From assembly GCF_020991365.1 (NCBI RefSeq), contig NZ_JAJLRA010000003.1, forward strand, positions 1 to 64,000: DNA of 64,000 bases, read 5' to 3'. Below the pieces are notes generated by a model. That model worked only from the letters and a program-made list of their open reading frames with translations. It had not been told where the DNA came from and ran no database searches. Positions 34,340 through 41,936 of the stretch are shown piece after piece. Source of the DNA: Streptacidiphilus sp. ASG 303 (GTDB lineage: Bacteria > Actinomycetota > Actinomycetes > Streptomycetales > Streptomycetaceae). A program made the translations under genes and the position numbers. The stretch's first letter is position 1; each line of letters begins with the position of its first letter.

Positions 34340-35995
34340 ATGGCCACGCATGACCGCGCCGCCCCGGTCGGCGGGACGCCCGACCCCCGCGGAACCGCCC
34401 CCTCCGGCCGCCGGGGCGGCGGCCCGGCGGCGTCCGGAATTCCGGTCCAGCGTCCGGCGGATGATACGCCGAAAATACCGGGAAGCCGCCGGAGGCCCAA
34501 AACCGGCGCCCGGCGGTACCTGAAATGGGCTGCCATCGGAACCGGCGCCTGCGTGGCGGTGGCCGCCCTTTCCGGGTGGCTCTACTACGAGCATCTCAAC
34601 GGCAATATCCAGTCGTCGAAGAAGAACCTCAGCGACGCCACGGGACAGCGCACCGCACCCAACGCCTTCGGCCAGGTCCCGCTGAACATCCTGCTGCTCG
34701 GCTCGGACAGCCGGGCCACCGAGCGCGCCCGGGAGCTGGGCGGCGGCAAGGACCTGAGGAACGACCCGCCGCTCGCGGACGTGCAGATGCTGCTCCACGT
34801 CTCCGCCGACCGCAGCAACGCCTCGCTCATCAGCATCCCCCGCGACACCATGGTGACCATTCCCGAATGCCGCAGCGCGGACGGGAAGCAGGACTGGAAG
34901 GCCTCGCCCTACACCCGCATCAACGCCTCCCTGGCCCACGGCGGCCCGGGCTGCGTGCTGGGCACCTGGACCGAGCTGACCGGTCTCGAGATCGACCACT
35001 TCATGATGATCGACTTCGGCGGCGTGGTGGACATGGCGCAGGCCGTCGGCAAGGTGAAGGTCTGCGTCGACGAGAACCTCTACGACCGGAGGAACAGCCA
35101 CGGCGGCACCGGCCTGAAGCTGCCCGCGGGCGACAACTACCTGGACAAGGAGCAGTCCCTCATGTGGCTGCGCACCAGGGACGCCTGGGGCAGCGACCTC
35201 AACCGCACCAAAGCCCAGCACATGTACCTCAGCTCGATGATCCGGATGCTGAAGGAGCAGGGCACGCTCACCAACCCGGGCAAGCTGATGGACCTGGCGG
35301 AGGCCGCCACCCGGGCCCTCAAGGTCGACGACGGCCTCGACAGCATCAGGAAGCTCTACGACCTGGGGACCGAGTTGCGGAAGGTGCCGACCAACCGCAT
35401 CTCCACCCTCACCATCCCGGTCCTGCCCGACCCGCGGAACCCCAGGGCGACCGTCGTGCTGAACAAGCCCGACGCCGACCGGATCTGGCAGATGCTGCTC
35501 GCCGACACCCCGCTGGACGGCAACGGGAAGCCGAAGGCCGCGAAGCCCGCGTCCGCCTCCCCGACGGCCTCTCCGGCTCCGGCCGTCGACCGGGCGGCGG
35601 TCGCCGTCACCGTGCAGAACGGCACCCCCGTCCGCCGGCGGGCCTCCGTGGTCGCCGGCGCGCTCACCGGCGCCGGCTTCACCAAGGCGGCCGTCGGGGT
35701 CCCGGGGAACGCCCCGGCGCAGGCCAGGACCACGGTCTCCTTCGGTGCGGGGCACCGCGCCGAGGCCCAGGCCGTGGCCGCGGCCCTGAAGCTGCCCGCC
35801 TCCGCGCTGTCCCGATCGGCCGGCGGCGGCGCCGGCGTGGCGGTCGTCATCGGCGGGGACTGGACGGAGGGCACCGCGTTCCCGGTGCAGGCCGCACCGA
35901 AGGCGGGCGCCGTCCCCAGGTCGGCGGACGCGAGGACCGCGGACGAGAAGGGCTGCATGCACGTCGTGGACCAGGGCGGGTTCTACACCTACTGA
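34340..35995 (+). CDS. LCP family glycopolymer transferase (third of six)
   Basis: 551 residues from ATG, with GGAAGG 11 nt upstream. Basic cytoplasmic part (about 1-60), membrane segment (about 65-85), LCP domain (NILLLGSDSRATERARE, ADVQMLLHVSADRSNASLISIPRD, WLRTRDAWGSDLNRTKAQ) and a LytR C-terminal domain (VAVTVQNGTPVRRRAS) before a tail ending GCMHV then Tyr-rich residues. Closest relative in the window is the next gene: both share HVSADRSNAS, DFGGVVDMAxAVG and a C-terminal CM-x-V-like end, indicating tandem duplication. Likely attaches an anionic or neutral glycopolymer to peptidoglycan. Confidence 0.94.
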   Translation: MATHDRAAPVGGTPDPRGTAPSGRRGGGPAASGIPVQRPADDTPKIPGSRRRPKTGARRYLKWAAIGTGACVAVAALSGWLYYEHLNGNIQSSKKNLSDATGQRTAPNAFGQVPLNILLLGSDSRATERARELGGGKDLRNDPPLADVQMLLHVSADRSNASLISIPRDTMVTIPECRSADGKQDWKASPYTRINASLAHGGPGCVLGTWTELTGLEIDHFMMIDFGGVVDMAQAVGKVKVCVDENLYDRRNSHGGTGLKLPAGDNYLDKEQSLMWLRTRDAWGSDLNRTKAQHMYLSSMIRMLKEQGTLTNPGKLMDLAEAATRALKVDDGLDSIRKLYDLGTELRKVPTNRISTLTIPVLPDPRNPRATVVLNKPDADRIWQMLLADTPLDGNGKPKAAKPASASPTASPAPAVDRAAVAVTVQNGTPVRRRASVVAGALTGAGFTKAAVGVPGNAPAQARTTVSFGAGHRAEAQAVAAALKLPASALSRSAGGGAGVAVVIGGDWTEGTAFPVQAAPKAGAVPRSADARTADEKGCMHVVDQGGFYTY

Positions 35996-36033
35996 CCCCG
36001 GACCGCGGCCGGCCGCCGGGCCGGACCGCGGGA

Positions 36034-36048
36034 CCGCCCTCCGGGCGG
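36034..36048 (+). terminator. Small hairpin after third LCP gene
   Basis: CCGCCC-tcc-GGGCGG followed by AAAGG, 40 nt past the stop. It is short, so only a weak terminator candidate. Confidence 0.35.
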
Positions 36049-36092
36049 AAAGGGGGACCGCCGCCCCCGGATTCCGGGGAGGGTGCCGGGCC

Positions 36093-36164
36093 GTTCCGCA
36101 GGCTGTTCCGCGAACCGCTCCGGGGCGCGTTCCGCGAACCGTTCCGCGAACCGTTCCGGGGCGT
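36093..36164. repeat. 12-bp tandem repeat, six units
   Basis: Six consecutive 12-bp units, three of them exactly GTTCCGCGAACC, the others GTTCCGCAGGCT, GCTCCGGGGCGC and GTTCCGGGGCGT. They lie in the 519-bp gap between the third and fourth LCP genes, about 195 bp before the AAAGGTTGCA element. No gene is present in this gap. Open frames through the repeat give a repetitive peptide and are not convincing. Confidence 0.75.
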
Positions 36165-36358
36165 CGGCGGTCCGCCGCGTCCGACATCCCGTCCGAAACC
36201 CGTCAGGAAAGGGCAGTCGGGCGGCCGGAGCCCTGCGACCTGCGCTTTCACCTGCGTTCCGGGGGCACGGAAGAGCCTCGCGCGACCCGCCCCTTTCCGC
36301 ACGGACCGACGGGCGAGTCACCTTCCGTGCACGTTCCGCACATTCCGGTTCGTGCACG

Positions 36359-36392
36359 AAAGGTTGCATGCGGGGCGCGTGACATACATCAC
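36359..36392 (+). promoter_or_regulatory. Shared LCP promoter module B (fourth LCP gene)
   Basis: AAAGGTTGCA at 36359-36368, 10 nt, then GTGA-N6-TCAC at 36379-36392. A 12-bp palindrome TTCGTGCACGAA overlaps its left edge. TAGATT at 36449-36454 is the probable -10, about 64 bp from the palindrome centre, nearly the same geometry as module A. Confidence 0.6.
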
Positions 36393-36514
36393 CGGACCAT
36401 AAGGGTTTGCATTCCCTCCGGGCTTACTGAGGGATCGTCACCCGGTGTTAGATTGAGCGCCCCCGGCCGCGCACGACAGTTCCGGCCTTTCCGCGGACAG
36501 GTGGAGGGACCCCG

Positions 36515-38248
36515 ATGGCCTCGCACGACGGCTCCGGCACCACGGGCGGCGGACACGCCGCCCGGACCGGCACCACCGCCTCCGCCCGGACCGGCGCCAC
36601 CCCCGCGGCCGACGCCCCCCGTGTCCCGGGACCGCGGCAGCGGGCGCGTCAGGAGGCCCGGCAGCGGCCGGGCCGCCGGAAGCGGAAGACCGGCGCGAAG
36701 CGCTTCCTGAAGCCGGTCGCGATCGGCGCGGGCACCTGCCTCGTGGCCGCCGCCGCCTCGGGCTGGTTCTACTACGAGAGCCTGAACGCCAACATCAAGC
36801 ACGGCGCCCTCAACACCAGCGACGTCAACGTGCCGCAGACCCGGGCGAACGCCGCCGGGCAGACCCCCCTCAACATCCTGATGCTCGGCTCGGACGGCCG
36901 CGGGGACAAGCGCGACTGCGCCCTCGGCGGAGCCTGCGACAGCGGCCCGCCGCACGCGGACGTCGAGATGCTCGTGCACGTCTCGGCCGACCGCAGCAAC
37001 GCCTCGGTCCTCAGCATCCCCCGCGACACCAAGGTCGACATACCGCCCTGCAGGGATCCGAAGACCGGCCAGTCCTTCCCCGCGGTGCACGACATCATCA
37101 CCACCAGCCTGGGCCGCGGCGGCCCCGGGTGCGTGGTGGGCACGTGGGAGCAGCTCACCCGGATCCACATCGACCACTACATGATGGTGGACTTCGGCGG
37201 CGTGGTGGACATGGCCGGCGCCGTGGGCGGCGTACCGGTCTGCGTCGACCACAACGTCTCCGACAACCAGGTCTCCGTCGACCGGCAGGGCCGCCGGCAC
37301 GTGGTGGGGTCGCACCTGAGGCTCCCGCAGGGCACCCACGTCATCCGCGGCGTGCAGGCGCTGGAGTGGCTCCGCACCCGGCACGCCTTCGAGGACGGGA
37401 CCGACATCGGGCGGACCCACGCCCAGCACCTCTACATGAACTCGCTGATCCGGCAGATGAAGGCGGCCAGCACGCTGGCCAATCCGCTGAAGCTCAACGC
37501 GCTGGCCCAGCAGGCGACGAAATCCCTCACCGTGGACGACGGGCTGAGCAGCATCAAGGCACTGGCGGACCTGGCCCTGGACCTGAACAAGGTCCCGACC
37601 CGGCGCATCACCATGACAACGATGCCGTTCTCCTACATCCCCACGGACCAGGCGCACGTGCAGCCCAGGCCCGAGGCCGCCCGGGTGTTCGCGATGATCG
37701 CGAACGACATCCCGCTGGACCGGAACGGCCCCGCGAAGGCCGCGGGCGGCAGGGGCGCGGGCGCCGCGGGGGGCGCGTCCCCGGCCTCCTCCACCGCCGC
37801 GTCCCCCGCCGCCGCGCCCTCCGCGCCCGTCGACAAGGCCGCCGTGCGGGTGGCCGTGCGCAACGGCGGCGGGGTCAACGGCCGTGCGCGCGCCATGGCG
37901 GGGTTCCTCACCGCCCGGGGCTTCTCCCAGGCGTCGGTGGACGCGACCCCGCTCACCGCGAAGACGACCTCCGTCTTCTACCCGGCCGCCGACAGGGCGC
38001 AGGCCCTCGCGGTGGCCGCGGCGCTCGGCATACCCGTGTCCCGGACGACCGCGTCCCCCCGCGTCGACCGCACCACGGTGGTGATCGGCGCGGACTGGAG
38101 CAGCGGGACCGACTTCGCGAGCACCCTGCCGAAGGCCGGCGACCTCCCGGCCACCGCGGTCTCCCAGAACGCCGAGACCGACAAGGGCCAGTGCATGCGG
38201 GTGAACACGGCGAAGTACGCGGACGGCCGCTACATCTACATCTGGTAG
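36515..38248 (+). CDS. LCP family glycopolymer transferase (fourth of six)
   Basis: 577 residues from ATG with GGAGGG upstream. Basic cytoplasmic part (about 1-65), membrane segment (about 70-88), LCP domain (NILMLGSDGRGDKRD, ADVEMLVHVSADRSNASVLSIPRD, WLRTRHAFEDGTDIGRTHAQ) with an additional loop holding two cysteines (RDCALGGACDSG), an Ala/Ser/Pro linker, a LytR C-terminal domain (VRVAVRNGGGVNGRAR) and a tail GQCMRV followed by a Tyr/Ile-rich end. It is the tandem paralogue of the preceding gene and shares its promoter module. The gene ends opposite the convergent acetyltransferase gene. Confidence 0.94.
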   Translation: MASHDGSGTTGGGHAARTGTTASARTGATPAADAPRVPGPRQRARQEARQRPGRRKRKTGAKRFLKPVAIGAGTCLVAAAASGWFYYESLNANIKHGALNTSDVNVPQTRANAAGQTPLNILMLGSDGRGDKRDCALGGACDSGPPHADVEMLVHVSADRSNASVLSIPRDTKVDIPPCRDPKTGQSFPAVHDIITTSLGRGGPGCVVGTWEQLTRIHIDHYMMVDFGGVVDMAGAVGGVPVCVDHNVSDNQVSVDRQGRRHVVGSHLRLPQGTHVIRGVQALEWLRTRHAFEDGTDIGRTHAQHLYMNSLIRQMKAASTLANPLKLNALAQQATKSLTVDDGLSSIKALADLALDLNKVPTRRITMTTMPFSYIPTDQAHVQPRPEAARVFAMIANDIPLDRNGPAKAAGGRGAGAAGGASPASSTAASPAAAPSAPVDKAAVRVAVRNGGGVNGRARAMAGFLTARGFSQASVDATPLTAKTTSVFYPAADRAQALAVAAALGIPVSRTTASPRVDRTTVVIGADWSSGTDFASTLPKAGDLPATAVSQNAETDKGQCMRVNTAKYADGRYIYIW

Positions 38249-38282
38249 GCCCGGCCGCGTCCGGCGGGTGCGCGGGCCGGGC
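38249..38282. terminator. Hairpin in convergent LCP/acetyltransferase gap
   Basis: GCCCGGCC and GGCCGGGC form an 8-bp stem with an 18-nt loop just past the LCP stop. Moderate terminator candidate. Confidence 0.4.
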
Positions 38283-38320
38283 GGCGCCCCGCCGGTCAGG
38301 CCCCCGCCCGGTCCCGCCCG

Positions 38321-38941
38321 TCAGGCCTGGACCAGCGCCCCGTCCCGCTCGGCGTACTCCTCACCCGTGCGGGGGCAGCGCCAGCGGAGGGTGCCGTCCC
38401 CGTCCCCGCCCGCGGGCTCCAGCGGCTCGCCGGCGCGGCCGACCCACTTGATGCGGCGGGCCGGGACCCCGGCGACCAGCGCGAAGTCCGGCACGTCGCG
38501 GTGGACCACGGCGCCCGCGGCGACCAGCGCCCAGCGGCCCACGGTGACCCCGGCGACGAGCACGGCCCGCGCGCCGACGGAGCAGCCCTCGCGGAGGACG
38601 ACCCCGCGGGCGTCCCAGTCGTCGCCGCGCTTGAGCTTCCCGTCCGGGTCGACGGACCGCGGGTAGAGGTCGTTGGTGAGCACCGCGGCCGGGCCGACGA
38701 AGACGCCGTCCTCCACCACGGCCGGCTCGTAGACCAGCGCGTGGTTCTGCAGCTTGACGCGGTCGCCGAGCCGCACGCCGGGGCCGACGTAGGCGCCCCG
38801 GCCGATGATGCAGTCGCGGCCGACCACCGCGCCCTCCCGGACCTGGGCCAGGTGCCAGACGAGGGTGCCGTCGCCGATCTCCGCGCGCGCGTCGACGTCC
38901 GCGCTCGGCTGGATGCCCCCCGTACCGCCCTGCGACGCCAT
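38321..38941 (-). CDS. Left-handed beta-helix sugar N/O-acetyltransferase
   Basis: 206 residues from ATG with GGAAGGGG 6 nt upstream. The hexapeptide-repeat pattern runs from about 10 to 160 (IGDGTLVWHLAQVREGAVVG, IGRGAYVGPGVRLGDRVKLQN, VGARAVLVAGVTVGRWALVAAGAVVHRDVPDFALVAGVPARRIKWVG). This matches the WlbB/WbpD-type group that acetylates UDP-3-amino sugars in surface polysaccharide synthesis. The sugar substrate cannot be fixed here. A short C-terminal segment (RWRCPRTGEEY) resembles a small zinc-ribbon-like tail. It lies next to a GT2 gene and between LCP genes. Confidence 0.88.
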   Translation of the reverse strand: MASQGGTGGIQPSADVDARAEIGDGTLVWHLAQVREGAVVGRDCIIGRGAYVGPGVRLGDRVKLQNHALVYEPAVVEDGVFVGPAAVLTNDLYPRSVDPDGKLKRGDDWDARGVVLREGCSVGARAVLVAGVTVGRWALVAAGAVVHRDVPDFALVAGVPARRIKWVGRAGEPLEPAGGDGDGTLRWRCPRTGEEYAERDGALVQA

Positions 38942-39017
38942 CGGCCGCCCCTTCCGGTCGTCCCGTGCCTGCGGATGGCGCGAGCGTACCGAGCGGGGGC
39001 GGCCGGTGCGGGGAGGT

Positions 39018-40079
39018 TCAGCGGTCGGCGAGGCTCCCGTCGAGGGTGCGGCTGCCGACGGCGCCGGCCTCGGGGGCCCTGCTGGCGATGACGCGGCGGG
39101 CCAGCGAGCGCGGCGAGGTGAGGAAGCCCCAGCCCCAGGACATGTGCATGGTGGCGAGGGCGACCGGCAGCCGGAGCCGGGCCCGGGCGGAGAGGCCGCG
39201 GCCCTCCTTGAGCGAGCCCAGCAGGATCGCCGCGGCGTAGGCGCCGGGGACCGCCAGGAACACCGGGTGCACGGCCGCGCCCAGCATCAGCCCGCCGACG
39301 ACGCCGGCGAGGGCCGCCGGGGGCGCCAGGTAGCGCAGGTTCACCGAGCCGCGGTGGTAGCGGGTGACGACCCGGCGCCAGCGGCCGTAGTCCTTGTACT
39401 GCTTCGCCAGGGCCCGCACCGAGGGGCGCGGCCGGTAGGAGACCCGCAGCTCGGGGGTGAACCAGATGAGGCCGCCGCCCTGCCGGATGCGGTAGTTGAG
39501 CTCCCAGTCCTGGGCGCGGACGAACTCCTCGTTGTAGCCGCCGAGGCGCTCCAGCACCTCGCGGCGGAAGACGCCGAGGTACACGGTGTCGGCCGGGGCC
39601 GCCTCGCCCCCGGTGTGGAAGGCGGCGTTGCCGACGCCGATGCGGGAGGTCATGGCGGCCGCGACGGCCTTCTCCCACTCCGTCTCGCCCTCGGCGTGCA
39701 TGATGCCGCCGACGTTGGCCGCGCCCTTCTCCGCCAGCAGCCGCACCGCGGTCGCGATGTAGCCGGGGGTGAGCATGCCGTGGCCGTCGACGCGGACCAC
39801 CACGGGGTGGCGGGAGCCGCGGATGGCCGCGTTCAGCGCCGCCGGGGTGCGGCCGGTGGGGTTGGGGACCGTGCGGACGCGGGGGTCCTCGGCGGCGAGG
39901 GCCGCGGCGATCTCGTCGGTCCGGTCGGTGGAGGGGCCGAGCGCGATCACCACCTCCAGCCCGCCGGCGTAGTCCTGCTCCAGGATGTGGCGGACGGCGG
40001 TCCGCAGGTGTCGTTCCTCGTTGAGCACCGGCATGATCACGGAGACCGCCGGCAGCTCCTCGGCAGTGTTGGCGCTCAT
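39018..40079 (-). CDS. Glycosyltransferase family 2 (ExoA-like), membrane-associated
   Basis: 353 residues from ATG (MSANTAEELPAVSVI). GT-A fold: VIMPVLNEERHLRTAVRHIL, LEVVIALGPSTDRTDEI, and the metal-binding VVVRVDGHGMLTPG, then AQDWELNYRIRQGGGLIWF with the acceptor-site motif and RPSVRALAKQYKDYGRW. Two to three hydrophobic segments follow (about 255-320). It resembles succinoglycan-type ExoA enzymes and is likely to build a lipid-linked saccharide at the inner membrane face. It runs towards the acetyltransferase gene on the same strand. Confidence 0.9.
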   Translation of the reverse strand: MSANTAEELPAVSVIMPVLNEERHLRTAVRHILEQDYAGGLEVVIALGPSTDRTDEIAAALAAEDPRVRTVPNPTGRTPAALNAAIRGSRHPVVVRVDGHGMLTPGYIATAVRLLAEKGAANVGGIMHAEGETEWEKAVAAAMTSRIGVGNAAFHTGGEAAPADTVYLGVFRREVLERLGGYNEEFVRAQDWELNYRIRQGGGLIWFTPELRVSYRPRPSVRALAKQYKDYGRWRRVVTRYHRGSVNLRYLAPPAALAGVVGGLMLGAAVHPVFLAVPGAYAAAILLGSLKEGRGLSARARLRLPVALATMHMSWGWGFLTSPRSLARRVIASRAPEAGAVGSRTLDGSLADR

Positions 40080-40230
40080 CGCGCCCACCGTACAGGTGGC
40101 CCGCACCCCGCCGCTCCCCGCCCGCCACGGTGACGCAGTTCATGTCAAGGAGAAGCGGATCCATTCACCCGAAAAGGCGCAACGGGGCGCGCGGCAGCGT
40201 GTGCTGCGCCCCCGGCGCCGCGGACACGCC

Positions 40231-40236
40231 TACCGT
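40231..40236 (+). promoter_or_regulatory. Candidate -10 of leaderless fifth LCP gene
   Basis: TACCGT lies 7 nt before the GTG and no separate ribosome binding site can fit, so the mRNA probably begins at the start codon. Confidence 0.45.
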
Positions 40237-40243
40237 CGCAGGA

Positions 40244-41764
40244 GTGCCCGACGACTCCCCCGTCCCCGATCCCGCCGCGACCCGACGGCGCCGCTGGGGG
40301 GCCCGGCTCGCCGGCGCCCTCTCCCTCGGCGTCCTCGCCACCTCGGGCGCGGGTTGGAGCGTCCTGAACGGCGTCGGGGACTCCCTCGGCCGCGTCGACG
40401 CCTTCGCCGGGGCGCACGACCGGCCCGCCGCCTCCGACGGCAGCGCGCCCACCTTCCTCCTCGTCGGCACCGACGACCGCGAGGGCATCCCGCGCCGGCG
40501 CCTCAAGGAGGTCCTGCACGCCGGCGGCGAGTCCTGCCACTGCACCGACACGATGATGCTGGTCCACCTCTCGCGCGACCGCTCCCGGGCCACCGTCGTC
40601 AGCATCCCCCGCGACTCCTACGTCACCATCCCCGCCCACACCGACCCCGCCACCGGCAGGCCGGTGAGCGCCGGACGCGGCAAGATCAACGCCGCGTACG
40701 GGATGGGCGGGGCGCCGCTCACCGTGCAGACCGTGGAGCAGGCCACCGGACTGCGCGTCGACCACTACCTGGAGGTCGACTTCCGCACCTTCGTCTCCAC
40801 CGTCGACGCCCTCGGCGGCGTCGAGGTGTGCAGCGCCGTCCCCCTCCACGACACCTACGCCGGCCTCGACCTGCCCGCCGGGGCCACCCGCCTCGACGGC
40901 GCGGGCGCGCTGAAGTACGTCCGCGCCCGGCACGTGGACGCCAGCTCCGACCTCGGCCGCATGCAGCGCCAGCAGCGGCTGGTCGCGCAGGTCCTGCACG
41001 AGGCCACCTCCGGGGGCACCCTGCTCAATCCCGCCAGGCTCGGCCGGGTGATGGGCACCGCCCTGGCGTCCGTCAAGGCCGACCGGGGCCTGTCCACCCG
41101 GGACCTGCTGGACCTCGCCTCCTCGCTGCGCGGCTTCTCCACCGACGACGCCGCCTTCACGACCGTCCCGGTCGCCGACGTCAACCACGTCGTCCCGGGC
41201 TGGGGCTCCACCGTGCTGTGGGACGCGCCCGCCGCCCGGGCCCTCTTCGACGCCCTGCGCCACGACCGGCCGCTGCCGGCCGCGCCGGGCACGGGGGCCC
41301 CGGGCACGGGCGGGACGGGCCCGGGCGCCCCCTCCGCCGGGAGCACGGGCGGCGCCGCAGCGCACCGCACCGCCGCCCCGGCCCCGGGCGGCCGCGCCCT
41401 GACCGTCCCGCCGCTGCAGGTCCGGGTCCAGGTGCTCAACGGCACCCGCACCCCCGGCCTGGGCGCCCGCGTCGACCGGGAGCTCCGGCAGGCGGGCTTC
41501 GCCACCACCGGACTGGCCTCCAACGCCGCGGGCGGCGGCGCCGCCCGCACCGCCGTCCGGTACGACCCCCGGTGGGACGAGTCCGTGCGGACCCTCGCCG
41601 CCGCCCTCCCCGGCGCCCGGCTGGTCCCGGTGCCCGGGCTCGGCGCCGTCCTCCAGGTGGTCGTCGGCTCCGACCACACCGCGCCCCGGCGGGTCACCGT
41701 CGCCCCGCACCCGGCGGCCGTCCCCTCGGCCACCACCACCGCCACCCGGGCCGCCTGCCCCTGA
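40244..41764 (+). CDS. LCP family glycopolymer transferase (fifth of six)
   Basis: 506 residues from GTG (VPDDSPVPDPAATRRRRWG). The short cytoplasmic part and membrane segment (about 22-42) precede the LCP domain (TFLLVGTDDREGIPRRR, CHCTDTMMLVHLSRDRSRATVVSIPRD, YVRARHVDASSDLGRMQRQQRL), a Gly/Thr/Ala linker and a LytR C-terminal domain (VRVQVLNGTRTPGLGAR), ending RAACP. It is closer to the sixth LCP (KINAAYGMGGAPL versus KINAAFAIGGAPL) than to the others. An ATG at 40130 was rejected because its extra codons have unusual third positions (TCA AGG AGA). Confidence 0.92.
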   Translation: MPDDSPVPDPAATRRRRWGARLAGALSLGVLATSGAGWSVLNGVGDSLGRVDAFAGAHDRPAASDGSAPTFLLVGTDDREGIPRRRLKEVLHAGGESCHCTDTMMLVHLSRDRSRATVVSIPRDSYVTIPAHTDPATGRPVSAGRGKINAAYGMGGAPLTVQTVEQATGLRVDHYLEVDFRTFVSTVDALGGVEVCSAVPLHDTYAGLDLPAGATRLDGAGALKYVRARHVDASSDLGRMQRQQRLVAQVLHEATSGGTLLNPARLGRVMGTALASVKADRGLSTRDLLDLASSLRGFSTDDAAFTTVPVADVNHVVPGWGSTVLWDAPAARALFDALRHDRPLPAAPGTGAPGTGGTGPGAPSAGSTGGAAAHRTAAPAPGGRALTVPPLQVRVQVLNGTRTPGLGARVDRELRQAGFATTGLASNAAGGGAARTAVRYDPRWDESVRTLAAALPGARLVPVPGLGAVLQVVVGSDHTAPRRVTVAPHPAAVPSATTTATRAACP

Positions 41765-41879
41765 CCCGGGCGGGGGCGGGCGCGGGGCGGGACGCGGGGG
41801 CGGGACGCCGGCCGCCCGGGACGGCCCCGCACGCCTCTCCCCTTCCCCCGCACGCCTCTCCCCCCGCACACGGACAGCA

Positions 41880-41918
41880 GGGCGGCCCCGGCGCACGCGG
41901 GGTGCACCGGGGCCGCCC
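41880..41918. terminator. Convergent terminator hairpin
   Basis: GGGCGGCCCCGG pairs with CCGGGGCCGCCC, plus an inner GCAC/GTGC after one mismatch, around a 5-nt loop. It separates the fifth LCP gene from the ABC permease gene. Confidence 0.7.
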
Positions 41919-41936
41919 CCGTCCGGCGGACCGGCG

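Noticed and set aside
36083-36382. Small open frames through the 12-bp repeat coding a repetitive Ser-Ala-Asn-Arg or Arg-Phe-Ala-Glu peptide
   Set aside because: A repeat whose length is divisible by three keeps frames open on both strands; there is no ribosome binding site and no other protein character.
40130-40243. ATG start giving 38 extra residues for the fifth LCP gene
   Set aside because: Codons such as TCA AGG AGA are untypical for the genome, and a leaderless GTG at 40244 explains the gene better.
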